Positions 6,922 to 14,936 of a DNA stretch of 21,565 nt are shown piece by piece. The notes below the pieces were generated by a model that was not told the DNA's origin, ran no database searches, and saw nothing but the letters and a program-made list of their open reading frames with translations. A program made the translations under genes and the position numbers. The stretch is from assembly GCA_045577695.1 (NCBI GenBank), contig JAZNIW010000045.1, forward strand, positions 1-21,565, given 5' to 3'. Position 1 is the first letter of the stretch. Every line of letters starts with the position of its first letter. This stretch comes from UMGS1279 sp045577695. Lineage in GTDB: Bacteria > Bacillota > Clostridia > Oscillospirales > Acutalibacteraceae.

Positions 6922-7995
6922 TTATCGAATCCGTTCCACTACCAAGGCACCCATTTCACTGCAAGAAACCTTTTTGCTTCCTTCTTTTGCAATATCGGCA
7001 GTGCGATATCCTTCGTCCAACACTTGGTTGACAGCGGCTTCCATCGCATCGGCCTCGGTGGACATATCAAAGGAATATCGGAGCATCATAGCCGCCGACA
7101 AAATAGTGCCGAGCGGGTTGGCTAAATTCATACCCGCAATATCGGGGGCTGAGCCATGAATCGGCTCGTACATACCCAAACAACCGGAAGAAAGACTAGC
7201 CGATGGCATCATACCGATCGATCCGGTCAACATACTGGCTTCGTCCGAGAGGATATCCCCAAACATATTTTCGGTAACCAGCACATCAAATTGGCCGGGG
7301 TTTTTAATCAACTGCATCGCAGCATTATCCACCAAAACGTCTTGATATTCCACTTCGGGATATTCCTCTGCCAGGCGGTGCATCACAGCACGCCACAGAC
7401 GCGAAGAATCCAATACATTTGCTTTATCGACCGAAGCGAGTTTCTTGCGACGCTTCATCGCCGCCTCAAAAGCTACACGGCCAATGCGCTCTACCTCGTG
7501 CTCACTATAAGTCATACAATCGGTGGCGACTTTTCCCCCGTTTTGCTCAATAGTTTGACGCTGACCAAAATAAATGCCACCGGTCAGTTCCCGCACGATC
7601 ATCAAATCAATTCCATTACCAACAATTTCTTGCTTTAAAGGCGAGGCCGAAGCCAACTGCAAAAACAGTCGAGTGGGACGCAGATTAGCAAACAGCCCCA
7701 ATTCTTTTCTTACTGCCAGCAGTGCCTTTTCGGGACGAATGGCAGGGGGACAACTATCCCACTTTGGACCACCAACGGCACCGAGCAACACGCTATCACT
7801 TTCCTTGCAACGGGCCATTCCTTCTTCGGTAATGGGGACTCCGTGTTTATCAATCGAGCAACCGCCGATATCAACTTCGGTATAGGAAAAGGTGTGACCG
7901 TAAACTTCGGCTACCTTATCCAATACGCGCAAGGCCTCATCGACGATTTCGGGACCGATTCCGTCTCCTTTTAAAACAGCAATGGTTTTATTCAT
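6922..7995 (-). CDS. leuB: 3-isopropylmalate dehydrogenase
   Basis: Oxidatively decarboxylates 3-isopropylmalate to 2-oxoisocaproate with NAD, the third leucine-specific step. 357 residues. Visible are the N-terminal KGDGIGPEIV, the substrate-loop RELTGGIYFG, the metal-binding NMFGDILSDEASML, and the NAD-site segment EPIHGSAPDIAGMNLANPLG. The open frame reaches 8004, but the ATG at 7995 (MNKTIAVLKGDG) is 10 nt after AAAGGA. Its first 8 nt overlap the end of leuD (ATGAATAA), so the two are probably translationally coupled. It is the last gene of the leu operon. Confidence 0.96.
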   Translation of the reverse strand: MNKTIAVLKGDGIGPEIVDEALRVLDKVAEVYGHTFSYTEVDIGGCSIDKHGVPITEEGMARCKESDSVLLGAVGGPKWDSCPPAIRPEKALLAVRKELGLFANLRPTRLFLQLASASPLKQEIVGNGIDLMIVRELTGGIYFGQRQTIEQNGGKVATDCMTYSEHEVERIGRVAFEAAMKRRKKLASVDKANVLDSSRLWRAVMHRLAEEYPEVEYQDVLVDNAAMQLIKNPGQFDVLVTENMFGDILSDEASMLTGSIGMMPSASLSSGCLGMYEPIHGSAPDIAGMNLANPLGTILSAAMMLRYSFDMSTEADAMEAAVNQVLDEGYRTADIAKEGSKKVSCSEMGALVVERIR

Positions 7996-8485
7996 CCTTG
8001 GCACTTCCTTTCAAGGAGGTCAACAATCCGTTTGCACGGATGATGTCCTTAATAAATTCCGGAAAGGGTTGCGCCTTATAGGTTTGCCCTTTCGTTTTGT
8101 TTTCAATAATACCGCTGTCGAAATCAATCTCCACTACATCACCGTTTTCAATGGCATCGCCGGCTTCGGGACACTCTAAAATCGGTAGGCCGATATTGAT
8201 GGCATTGCGGTAAAAAATACGAGCGAAGGTTTTGGCGATAACACAAGATATTCCCGATTCTTTAATGGCGATGGGAGCGTGCTCACGTGAGGAGCCACAA
8301 CCAAAATTGGCCCCGCCGACCATAATATCCCCTGCTTTTACCTTGTGGACAAATTCGGTATCGATATCTTCCATACAATGGGCGGCCAATTCTTTATGGT
8401 TGGCCGTGTTTAAATAACGGGCCGGAATAATAACGTCGGTATCAATATTATTGCCGTACTTATGTACGGTTCCCTTGGCTTTCAT
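7988..8485 (-). CDS. leuD: 3-isopropylmalate dehydratase small subunit
   Basis: With LeuC, isomerises 2- to 3-isopropylmalate. 165 residues, the length of the short, HacB-like LeuD subtype. The N-terminal GNNIDTDVIIPARYL and the active-site loop GANFGCGSSREHAP (about 57-70) are diagnostic. AAGGAGG precedes the ATG. It begins 16 nt after leuC and overlaps leuB by 8 nt. Confidence 0.96.
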   Translation of the reverse strand: MKAKGTVHKYGNNIDTDVIIPARYLNTANHKELAAHCMEDIDTEFVHKVKAGDIMVGGANFGCGSSREHAPIAIKESGISCVIAKTFARIFYRNAINIGLPILECPEAGDAIENGDVVEIDFDSGIIENKTKGQTYKAQPFPEFIKDIIRANGLLTSLKGSAKDE

Positions 8486-8501
8486 ACAGTGCGCCCTCCT
8501 T

Positions 8502-9767
8502 CTATTCTTGAATCATCCGCGGGTCAGTGATGGTGCCGGTTAAAGCACTCGCGGCCGCCACGGTGGGACTGGATAGATAAATTTTAGAAGTGATATGCCC
8601 CATACGTCCGACAAAATTGCGGTTGGTGGTGGCAATGGCCACTTCATCCTCGGCCAAAATACCCATATATCCACCAAGACACGGGCCGCAAGTCGGGGTG
8701 GAAACCACACAACCGGCATCAATAAAGGTTTCAATATAACCGAGTTTTAAGGCTTGTTTGTAAATGGTTTGAGTAGCCGGAATGACAATGCAGCGAACCC
8801 CTTTGGCAATGTGTTTGCCCTTCAACAGTTCGGCGGCGGCGGCCAAGTCCGAAAGACGACCATTGGTGCAGGAACCGATGACTGCTTGATCGATTTTAAT
8901 CTCTTTGAGTTCACCAATCGGTTTGGTGTTTTCGGGTAAATGCGGGCAAGAAACGGTCGGCTCAATCTCCGAAAGATTAATCTCGTAGGTTTTGTCATAA
9001 ACGGCATCGGGGTCAGCAGTAAACACCGTAAAGTCACGGTCGGTACGCTCTTTGACATAAGCCAAAGTTTGTTCATCCACTTCAAAAATGCCGTTTTTGG
9101 CGCCGGCCTCAATGGCCATATTGGCCATACAAAGACGGTCATCCACCGAAAGGGAAGAAATCCCCTCACCGGTGAATTCCATCGATTGATAAAGGGCTCC
9201 GTCTACTCCAATTTTCCCGATAATATGTAAAATCACATCTTTACCGGAAACATAACGGCTCAGCTTGCCGGTGAGGTTGAACCGAATGGCTGAGGGCACT
9301 TTAAACCAAGCCTCACCGGTTGCCATACCGGCCGCCATATCGGTACTGCCAACACCGGTGGAAAAGGCTCCGAGCGCCCCATAGGTGCAGGTGTGCGAAT
9401 CGGCCCCTATGATAACCTCACCGGGGGCAACCAAACCCTTTTCGGGAAGTAGGGCATGCTCAATACCCATATCACCAACATCGTAATAATGGGTAATGCC
9501 CTGCTCGCCTGCAAAAGTGCGACATTGCTTGGTTTGTTCAGCCGCTTTGATATCCTTATTGGGAACAAAGTGATCCATTACCAGGGCAATTTTATCCTTA
9601 TCGAAAACCTCGGTAAATCCGGCTTTTTTAAATTCATTGATGGCAACGGGAGAGGTGATATCGTTTCCCAATACCAAATTCAGTTTTACGCGAATCAGTT
9701 GGCCCGGCTCCACATGGTCTAAACCGGCGTGGGCGGCCAGAATTTTTTGGGTCATGGTCATAGCCAT
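8502..9767 (-). CDS. leuC: 3-isopropylmalate dehydratase large subunit
   Basis: An aconitase-family [4Fe-4S] enzyme subunit acting with LeuD. 421 residues, the shorter archaeal/clostridial-type large subunit rather than the roughly 465-residue enterobacterial form. The cluster ligands are visible as C300 in GSCTNGR and C360/C363 in TPTCGPCLGG. HTCTYGALGAFSTGVGSTD is the conserved N-terminal substrate-region motif. AAAGGTG lies 9 nt before the ATG. Two further in-frame ATGs (codons 3 and 5) are less well spaced. It starts 14 nt after leuA. Confidence 0.96.
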   Translation of the reverse strand: MAMTMTQKILAAHAGLDHVEPGQLIRVKLNLVLGNDITSPVAINEFKKAGFTEVFDKDKIALVMDHFVPNKDIKAAEQTKQCRTFAGEQGITHYYDVGDMGIEHALLPEKGLVAPGEVIIGADSHTCTYGALGAFSTGVGSTDMAAGMATGEAWFKVPSAIRFNLTGKLSRYVSGKDVILHIIGKIGVDGALYQSMEFTGEGISSLSVDDRLCMANMAIEAGAKNGIFEVDEQTLAYVKERTDRDFTVFTADPDAVYDKTYEINLSEIEPTVSCPHLPENTKPIGELKEIKIDQAVIGSCTNGRLSDLAAAAELLKGKHIAKGVRCIVIPATQTIYKQALKLGYIETFIDAGCVVSTPTCGPCLGGYMGILAEDEVAIATTNRNFVGRMGHITSKIYLSSPTVAAASALTGTITDPRMIQE

Positions 9768-9781
9768 GGTAGTTCACACCT

Positions 9782-11455
9782 TTACTTATTAGAATATTCA
9801 ATATGGCGGTTAATGGCACTGATAAGCGCATTGACCGAAGCATAAATAATGTCGTTATGCACACCGGCACCCCAATGCACCGTACCGTCCGCTCCGACGA
9901 TGCTGACATAGGCCACCGCCTTGGACGAAGAACCACGCTCCAAAGCGTGCTCGGTATAGGTAAGTTCGCCGAATTCCATTCCCAGTTCTTTTTTCAAAGC
10001 ATTGCTGACCGCATCCAATCGGCCGTTACCCGCGGCACAGATAATTTTTTCTTCCCCGTGGTGCACAATGGTCATAGTGGCGGTGAAGGTCGTTCCCTCT
10101 CGGGTGAAAATTACATTGGTGCAATCAATATGCTCTCGTACGTTGACAAAGTTTTCTTTAAAGGCAACGTGTACTTGGTGAGGAGAAAGTTCATCGTGCA
10201 TATGGTCCGAAATGCTCTTGACAAGATAGCTGACTGTTTCGCGCATTTTCGGCGGTAGATTGTAGCCGTATTTATGCTCCAACAGATAGCCGATGCCCCC
10301 CTTGCCCGATTGCGAGTTGATACGAATAACATCGGTTTCGTAGCGACGGCCGACGTCGGTCGGGTCGATGGGAAGATAAGGAACGGTCCAATGCTCACAG
10401 TGGTTATCTTCGCGGTATTTCATTCCCTTAGCAATAGCATCTTGATGGGAGCCTGAGAAGGCGGCAAAAACCAGTTTTCCGCTGTAAGGGGAACGGTCGT
10501 AGATATTCATACGGGTTACCCGTTCGTAGAGTTCGGCAATGCTCGGAATATCCGAGAAGTCCAACTGCGGGTCAACCCCGTGAGAATACATATTCATACC
10601 AAGGGTAATAATATCCACATTACCGGTGCGCTCGCCGTTACCAAACAACGTGCCCTCTATACGGTCGGCACCGGCCAAAAGACCGAGTTCCGAATCTGCC
10701 ACGGCACAGCCGCGGTCGTTGTGGGGGTGAAGTGATACTACCACATTTTCGCGGTAGGCAAGGTTTTCACACATATATTCCACCTGATTGGCGTAAATAT
10801 GCGGCGATGCCATTTCCACCGTCACCGGTAGATTAATAATGGCCTTGCGGTCGGCGGTGGGTTTCCACACATCCAAAACGGCGTTGCAAATTTCCAACGC
10901 GAATTCCGGCTCGGTCCCGGTAAAGGATTCGGGCGAATATTCATAGCGGAAATGCATACCGTATTCGTCCGCAATTTCGTTAAACAATTTAGCACCTTGC
11001 ACCGCAATATCAATAATTTCATTCTTTGGTTTTTTAAATACCTGCTCGCGTTGTGCCACCGAGGTGGAATTGTAGAGATGCACAATGGCATTTTTACAAC
11101 CCCGTAAACTTTCAAAGGTTTTGCGAATGATGTGCTCGCGTGACTGAGTCAACACCTGCACTGTCACATCATCGGGAATGAGATTTTTTTCAATCAATGT
11201 GCGCAAAAACAAATATTCGGTTTCGCTGGCAGCCGGGAATCCTACCTCAATCTCTTTAAATCCAACCTTAACCAAAAGATTAAAAAAGTCCAACTTTTCT
11301 TCCAAACTCATAGGAATCATCAGAGATTGGTTACCATCCCGCAAATCGACGGAACACCAAATCGGCGCTTTTTCGATATGGTCTTTCTTTACCCAGTTCA
11401 TTGAACTGCTGGGCGGGTTGAAAATCTGCGGGGTGTACTTATTTGTGTTTTTCAT
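9782..11455 (-). CDS. leuA: 2-isopropylmalate synthase, long (LeuA2/fungal-actinobacterial) type
   Basis: Condenses acetyl-CoA with 2-oxoisovalerate, the committed step to leucine. 557 residues. The catalytic HMGL-like barrel has SVDLRDGNQSL at the N-terminus and the metal-binding/GxGERxGN region HPHNDRGCAVADSEL...LFGNGERTGN. A C-terminal regulatory domain (about 430-557) should bind leucine for feedback inhibition. The frame is open to 11536, but AAGGAG lies 11 nt before the ATG at 11455 and the extra 27 residues come from leader RNA, so I use 11455. It is the first gene of the operon and is controlled by the T-box upstream. Confidence 0.95.
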   Translation of the reverse strand: MKNTNKYTPQIFNPPSSSMNWVKKDHIEKAPIWCSVDLRDGNQSLMIPMSLEEKLDFFNLLVKVGFKEIEVGFPAASETEYLFLRTLIEKNLIPDDVTVQVLTQSREHIIRKTFESLRGCKNAIVHLYNSTSVAQREQVFKKPKNEIIDIAVQGAKLFNEIADEYGMHFRYEYSPESFTGTEPEFALEICNAVLDVWKPTADRKAIINLPVTVEMASPHIYANQVEYMCENLAYRENVVVSLHPHNDRGCAVADSELGLLAGADRIEGTLFGNGERTGNVDIITLGMNMYSHGVDPQLDFSDIPSIAELYERVTRMNIYDRSPYSGKLVFAAFSGSHQDAIAKGMKYREDNHCEHWTVPYLPIDPTDVGRRYETDVIRINSQSGKGGIGYLLEHKYGYNLPPKMRETVSYLVKSISDHMHDELSPHQVHVAFKENFVNVREHIDCTNVIFTREGTTFTATMTIVHHGEEKIICAAGNGRLDAVSNALKKELGMEFGELTYTEHALERGSSSKAVAYVSIVGADGTVHWGAGVHNDIIYASVNALISAINRHIEYSNK

Positions 11456-11539
11456 CGTTGCGATCACTCCTTTTTCTTTTTGTCGGCCGAGTTGTTTTAT
11501 ATGGCACTCTATATGCCAGAGAAAGAATGATAACAAAGA

Positions 11540-11821
11540 AGCCGCCTCTTACAAATCGTAAGAGACGGCAGAAACCGCGGTACCACTCTTTTTAATAATT
11601 GCTTATTCACTCATCCGACTTACAGAAAGATTCTGCATTATCGTGCATTCGTTAACGGGAATGGGCCGTTTTTCCTACTAACCGAAAAGGGCGTTCAGTC
11701 CACTGCTCCGGGGAGAGTTCGAAAACAAGTTTTTGATTGCCTTTCACCAAACGGCAACTCTCTGAACAAAAGGTCTTTTTTCTTGTATGCCCCATCCAAG
11801 CATTTATAAAAATATAAATTT
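11540..11821 (-). ncRNA. T-box riboswitch, leucine specifier (CTC)
   Basis: A leader on the minus strand between the promoter and leuA. The T-box sequence AAGAGTGGTACCGCGG is at 11590-11575. The terminator stem GCCGTCTCTTAC/GTAAGAGGCGGC (11569-11558 with 11552-11541) is followed by TTCTTTGTT. Stem I carries AGAGAGTT...AACTCT and the distal GGTGAAA. In the specifier-loop context GAA-CTC-TCC, CTC at 11717-11715 is a leucine codon. AGTAGG and CCCGTTA of the stem II/III region are also present. Uncharged tRNA-Leu should stabilise the antiterminator and turn on leuACDB. Confidence 0.95.
11541..11569 (-). terminator. Regulated terminator of the leu T-box
   Basis: A 12-bp stem with a 5-nt loop (arms 11569-11558 and 11552-11541), including a G-U pair on the RNA strand, followed by a broken T tract. 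It is mutually exclusive with the antiterminator formed by the T-box sequence just upstream. Confidence 0.88.
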
Positions 11822-11827
11822 GTAACA

Positions 11828-11856
11828 ATTATATCTTTTTTTTTATTCTTTGTCAA
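11828..11856 (-). promoter_or_regulatory. Consensus SigA promoter of the leu operon
   Basis: Minus strand TTGACA (11851-11856), a 17-nt spacer, and TATAAT (11828-11833). Both hexamers match consensus exactly. The start should lie near 11821, at the beginning of the T-box leader. Confidence 0.93.
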
Positions 11857-11879
11857 TAGGTAATCAAAACTTCTTTTCG

Positions 11880-12083
11880 TTTGATTGAAAAGTTCACCCG
11901 TAAAAATGCATTTCATTGGGATATATTGGAAAATATTAAAGGAAAACCATCGCAACTTCTTTGTTTTTGATGGTCCTTTTCATCTTATTCGGTTTTGAAA
12001 TCCTCCGTTAGGAACATCCCGTTTATATATGCAGATTTTTTATTTTGTATAATATTACTTATCTTCGGTATACTTAATAATGT
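11880..12083. other. Intergenic AT-rich stretch between the leu promoter and the accessory region
   Basis: I see no convincing gene here. A bulged hairpin (AAAGGA/TCCTTT plus CCATC/GATGG, about 11938-11981) is present, followed by a pyrimidine-rich tail on the plus strand. It could be a weak terminator. Base composition drops in GC from here rightward. Confidence 0.4.
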
Positions 12084-12248
12084 CTAAAGCATCACAACTG
12101 AGTATTGGGCAAAATCATCAATTTTCATAGCGCTTATGTCCCCTCCTTTTTTCACGCGGACTATGGCAGCACCGCCAATATTGTGCTTGTTGATAAGTGT
12201 ATATGTTGCAACCCTCTTCTTTTTCCCGTGTTTCCCAAAATGACTCAT
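12084..12248 (-). CDS. Possible 54-residue ORF or gene remnant
   Basis: A minus-strand frame from an ATG at 12248 to TAG at 12084-12086. The product is basic at the N-terminus (MSHFGKHGKKKR) and has a plausible soluble composition (INKHNIGGAAIVRVKKGG). I recognise no family. No SD precedes the ATG. An internal ATG (12126-12128 region) has AGGAGG upstream at long spacing. After the stop, another frame continues with ALDIIKYTEDK, so this may be a frameshifted relic. One arm of an 11-bp inverted repeat (12187-12197) lies within it. Confidence 0.25.
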   Translation of the reverse strand: MSHFGKHGKKKRVATYTLINKHNIGGAAIVRVKKGGDISAMKIDDFAQYSVVML

Positions 12249-12261
12249 AGCTTATCAACAA
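12187..12261. repeat. 11-bp inverted repeat TTGTTGATAAG
   Basis: TTGTTGATAAG (12187-12197) and CTTATCAACAA (12251-12261) are perfect complements 53 nt apart. This could be a relic of element ends or a regulator site. Confidence 0.5.
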
Positions 12262-12316
12262 ATTAACCACCTACCAATTCCTATATCTTAAGCATAAACG
12301 GGTAAAATTATGTTGA

Positions 12317-12340
12317 AACCAGTCATAATTATGACTGGTT
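12317..12340. promoter_or_regulatory. 24-bp perfect palindrome upstream of the VanZ-like gene
   Basis: The half site AACCAGTCATAA is followed directly by its complement, with no spacer. It ends 20 nt before the GTG at 12361. Its position fits an operator, or an RNA hairpin in a short leader. Confidence 0.6.
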
Positions 12341-12360
12341 CATTACGGGTGACATAAGAA

Positions 12361-12774
12361 GTGTCTAAACGCATATCATTTATTTTATTATCGGTGCTGT
12401 TTATCTCGGTCGGCGCACTCGTTTATGTGTTATTTCGGCCCACCACCTATATTACTCATCTTTTTAAAAATATTCTTCGTGTTGAAATGCTATGGGAAAT
12501 ATTAGGCGGATACGGTAGCAATTTTCTGAAATTCTATTTTCCTGATTTTCTTTGGGCAATAAGCCTGTGTTTCGGTTTGTATGCAATTTACTTACCAACC
12601 ATCAAAACCTCAATAATGCTATCCGTGATAGTGTTTGTTTATGGCGTAATATGGGAGATATTGCAGGCCGTAGAGGTGCTTGGCGGCACGGGTGATATCG
12701 TAGACGTAATTATGTACCTCCTGGCATGCCTGCTTGCCCTTATATTTAATTTAAAAAAGGAGAAAACAAAATGA
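12361..12774 (+). CDS. Small VanZ-like membrane protein
   Basis: 137 residues with a GTG start and four hydrophobic segments (about 6-26, 60-78, 82-105, 115-131). The conserved features of VanZ-like proteins are PDFLWAISLCF in the second segment, WEILQ in the third, and GTGDIVDVIMYLLA leading into the fourth. VanZ-like proteins are poorly understood; one confers low-level teicoplanin resistance, but no resistance role can be inferred here. The ribosome site is weak (GGGTGA). The stop overlaps the next start as ATGA, so the pair is coupled. Confidence 0.65.
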   Translation: MSKRISFILLSVLFISVGALVYVLFRPTTYITHLFKNILRVEMLWEILGGYGSNFLKFYFPDFLWAISLCFGLYAIYLPTIKTSIMLSVIVFVYGVIWEILQAVEVLGGTGDIVDVIMYLLACLLALIFNLKKEKTK

Positions 12775-13253
12775 AAAAATTATCAACCTTGTTATTGGCA
12801 GTGGTTTTGATTGCAACATTCGGCATTTTTGCCCTCGGCAGTGGAGAAGACGGTGAGTCTGACCAAGGCTCAAGCAATATAGACAATACCGAAATCGGCG
12901 ATTATTCGGTAGTGATTGATAGCTGCCGATTGGCAAAGGACTATGAAAATAAATCTGTTGTTATTGTAAAATATAAGTTTACAAATAATGTAGATAAAAC
13001 GGCAGCATTTTACCTTACCTTTGATGATGCAGTTTATCAAAATGGCGTAGGTCTTAATGAGGCTTATGTATTAAAGGATAATGCCGATTATAATGCCGAC
13101 AATCAGAGAAAAGAAATTAAAAAGGGAGCAACCCTTGACGTCGAAGTCGCCTATGAACTAAACGACAATACTACCGATATAGAGGTTGAGGTAAAGGAAT
13201 TATTCAGTTTTAGTGATAAGACCATAAAGAAAACATTTGCAATCAAGAAATAA
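12771..13253 (+). CDS. Secreted or membrane-anchored DUF5067-like protein
   Basis: 160 residues. A signal peptide or anchor (KKLSTLLLAVVLIATFGIFA, residues 2-21) is followed by an acidic Ser/Gly-rich linker. A beta-rich domain of about 115 residues (IGDYSVVIDSCRLAKDYENK, then VVIVKYKFTNN) resembles DUF5067. Related proteins usually carry a lipobox cysteine after the signal; here the segment reads FALGSGED with no cysteine, so lipidation looks lost. AAAAGGAG precedes the ATG, which overlaps the upstream stop (ATGA). It probably works outside the membrane, paired with the VanZ-like protein. The function is unknown. Confidence 0.65.
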   Translation: MKKLSTLLLAVVLIATFGIFALGSGEDGESDQGSSNIDNTEIGDYSVVIDSCRLAKDYENKSVVIVKYKFTNNVDKTAAFYLTFDDAVYQNGVGLNEAYVLKDNADYNADNQRKEIKKGATLDVEVAYELNDNTTDIEVEVKELFSFSDKTIKKTFAIKK

Positions 13254-13270
13254 AAAACTTGAGTCATCCC

Positions 13271-13975
13271 TCACTTCCTGTATGGAGATATTTCCTTTTC
13301 CTTGTATTCGATGTAATTGTAATTGCTGTTTTTGCTTCGCTTCATCATCGCTTCGTAGATTTTGCTATGCAAATCAGCGGTTTTATCTTTGACGGTTTCA
13401 CCCTCCGCATCAAAAGGGCCATCCAGATAGACCTCCATAATCGGTCGCTTAAATACTTTGATTTTGCGATACATCACAGTCATTGCAGAGGCTGGTTTAT
13501 TCATCTTCACCGGAAACTTAAACGAAGAATCCGCAAAAGGACGTATACCGGTATAGTATTCCCACACATGCGCTTCGGGATAGATAACGATAGGGTGATT
13601 CTTATTGAGACGCGTTTTAATCGCTTTGTTTAATTCCTTAAAGCCGTGCAAGGAATCGACGATTGGCAACGCACCCAAATACGGAAGAATTTTCCCAATC
13701 ACAGGAATACCATAATTCGCCGTACTGACAACGGTGAAGATTCTTTTTGGCAGCACGCAAAGAGCAGGGATAAAAACATCACCAACAGGTTGGGTATGAT
13801 TTCCGTAAATGAAGAAATCGCCTTTCATAAATTTGAAGTTCTTTCTGCCTTTAACCTTCATATGAAAAAAGAATTTGCAGTAAGCGCCGCCAAAAGTAAC
13901 CGCCAGACCATAAATCAGTCGCGAAAGAAATTTTGAAAAGATATCCTTTCGTACCCACTTATAATTTTCAGGCAA
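13271..13975 (-). CDS. PlsC-like 1-acylglycerol-3-phosphate acyltransferase, 5' end damaged
   Basis: Transfers an acyl chain to a glycerophosphate-type acceptor at the membrane. 234 residues from a TTG at 13975. The acyltransferase block I is NHTQPVGD (NHX4D, about 59-66) and the second conserved block is YPEAHVWEYYTGIRPF (about 131-146), where PlsC proteins have the PEG region. A hydrophobic segment lies near residues 19-35. No SD or ATG is present. The same frame stays open upstream to 14029 with plausible sequence (YIDDFEESANQNYKLPENY), but reaches a stop at 14030 without a usual start. I infer the true N-terminus was lost at the junction with the transposon remnant. It is convergent with the DUF5067-like gene, 17 nt away. 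Confidence 0.75.
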   Translation of the reverse strand: MPENYKWVRKDIFSKFLSRLIYGLAVTFGGAYCKFFFHMKVKGRKNFKFMKGDFFIYGNHTQPVGDVFIPALCVLPKRIFTVVSTANYGIPVIGKILPYLGALPIVDSLHGFKELNKAIKTRLNKNHPIVIYPEAHVWEYYTGIRPFADSSFKFPVKMNKPASAMTVMYRKIKVFKRPIMEVYLDGPFDAEGETVKDKTADLHSKIYEAMMKRSKNSNYNYIEYKEKEISPYRK

Positions 13976-14006
13976 TTTATAATTCTGATTGGCACTTTCT
14001 TCAAAG

Positions 14007-14123
14007 TCATCTATATAAGCTGATATTGTTTACGATATAGGTATTCAGCGCAAGACCTTTTTCAAAGGCAACACTTTCAAACGGTAATGCTTCGCCGTCA
14101 ACCAAGCGGCTTAAAGGTGACAA
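14007..14123 (-). pseudogene. 38-residue ORF with a strong SD, probable mobile-element fragment
   Basis: A TTG at 14123 follows AAAGGAGG by 8 nt; the frame ends at TGA 14007-14009. The product (SPLSRLVDGEALPFESVAFE and so on) matches no family I recognise. Another frame through the SD reads DKGGYTLVTFKPLG before stopping, so the real gene may have come from upstream and been cut. It lies between the truncated plsC-like gene and the recombinase fragment. Confidence 0.3.
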
Positions 14124-14161
14124 GGGTGTATCCTCCTTTATCGGTCTTATAAAATGCAAGA

Positions 14162-14785
14162 TTGTTTTCCGTACCGTTATCTCTACTGCCCTTAATAATA
14201 CTCCGTGTGGTGCTTAAAGAAATGGTGCTTGAGGCAATTCAAAAAGTTGCTAAGTATGTTGCAGAATATGAGCCGGTATTCCTTTATCTTTTTGCAAAGA
14301 AAAACACACTTGGCAGAGAAACGACTTTAAGAACAATGAAAACAAAAATCGAAAAAGCCAAACAGCTCATTAAAGAACTTGATATGTTAATTGAACGTGT
14401 TTATGAAGACAATGTGCTCGGTAAGATTTCTGACAATCGTTTTTATCGTATGTCTGCAAACTATGAACAAGAGCAAAAAGAATTGCTCTCCGCAGTTGAA
14501 CACGACGAGCAGAAAGTCAGAGAAGCCGAACAAGAGAAAATCAATCTCAATGTTTTTCTCACGGCGATACGTGAGTGCACTGATTTAAAAAAATTAACAC
14601 CCACGATTGTAAACACATTGATTAAACGGATAGATGTTCATAATGGTACAAAAGATGAACACGGCCACAAGCATGTTCCAATCGATATTTATTTCACAGC
14701 GGTCGAAATTATCAATATCCCTGCTGAAGAAGAACTAATTTCGGCAATGGAAGAAATGCGTGATAAGCCGCTGAAATCCGCTTAA
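14162..14785 (+). pseudogene. C-terminal fragment of a large serine recombinase (TnpX-type)
   Basis: The 207-codon frame has lost the N-terminal resolvase catalytic domain and zinc ribbon of a protein that is normally about 500-560 residues. Similarity begins near VVLKEMVLEAIQKVAKYV (about 14205). The long coiled coil follows (KIEKAKQLIKELDMLIERVY), then the DUF4368-like tail (LTPTIVNTLIKRIDVHN, then IDIYFTAVEIINIP). Codons before about 14200 look unrelated and hydrophobic, marking a recombination junction. It cannot be an active recombinase. It marks a former transposon or ICE. A 14-bp hairpin follows the stop. Confidence 0.85.
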
Positions 14786-14793
14786 ATAAAGGA

Positions 14794-14825
14794 ATAAGGC
14801 ATAGCCCGTGTGGGCTATGCCTTAT
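14794..14825. terminator. 14-bp hairpin after the recombinase fragment
   Basis: ATAAGGCATAGCCC (14794-14807) and GGGCTATGCCTTAT (14812-14825) pair around GTGT. There is no T tract on the plus side. On the minus strand it is followed by CCTTTATTTAAG, so it is a better terminator for transcription coming from the right. Confidence 0.55.
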
Positions 14826-14841
14826 CCTGCAAAAGAACTGT

Positions 14842-14926
14842 CCTTTAGAGTGCGACTCTAAAGAACAAGAGTTTTTTGTGTCTCTTGTGTCCAAAAAAGA
14901 ACTGGGCAAAAACCGAGGATTTTCTT
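14842..14926 (-). repeat. Hairpins and conserved tail downstream of the bPH-like gene
   Basis: Two hairpins lie here: CTTTAGAGT-GCG-ACTCTAAAG (14843-14863) and ACAAGAG/CTCTTGT (14865-14871 with 14882-14888). The end nearest the gene stop, GAGGATTTTCTT (14915-14926), is identical to 19899-19910 next to the GNAT stop. I read this as a degraded copy of the tail seen beside arrays B and C. Confidence 0.5.
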
Positions 14927-14936
14927 TAACTCCAAC

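Noticed and set aside
7156..7638. Plus-strand 160-codon frame antisense to leuB
   Set aside because: leuB shows all family motifs over the same DNA. The antisense frame reflects codon bias.
11456..11536. N-terminal extension of leuA to 11536
   Set aside because: The extra codons lie in leader RNA just after the T-box terminator, and a good SD-ATG pair exists at 11455.
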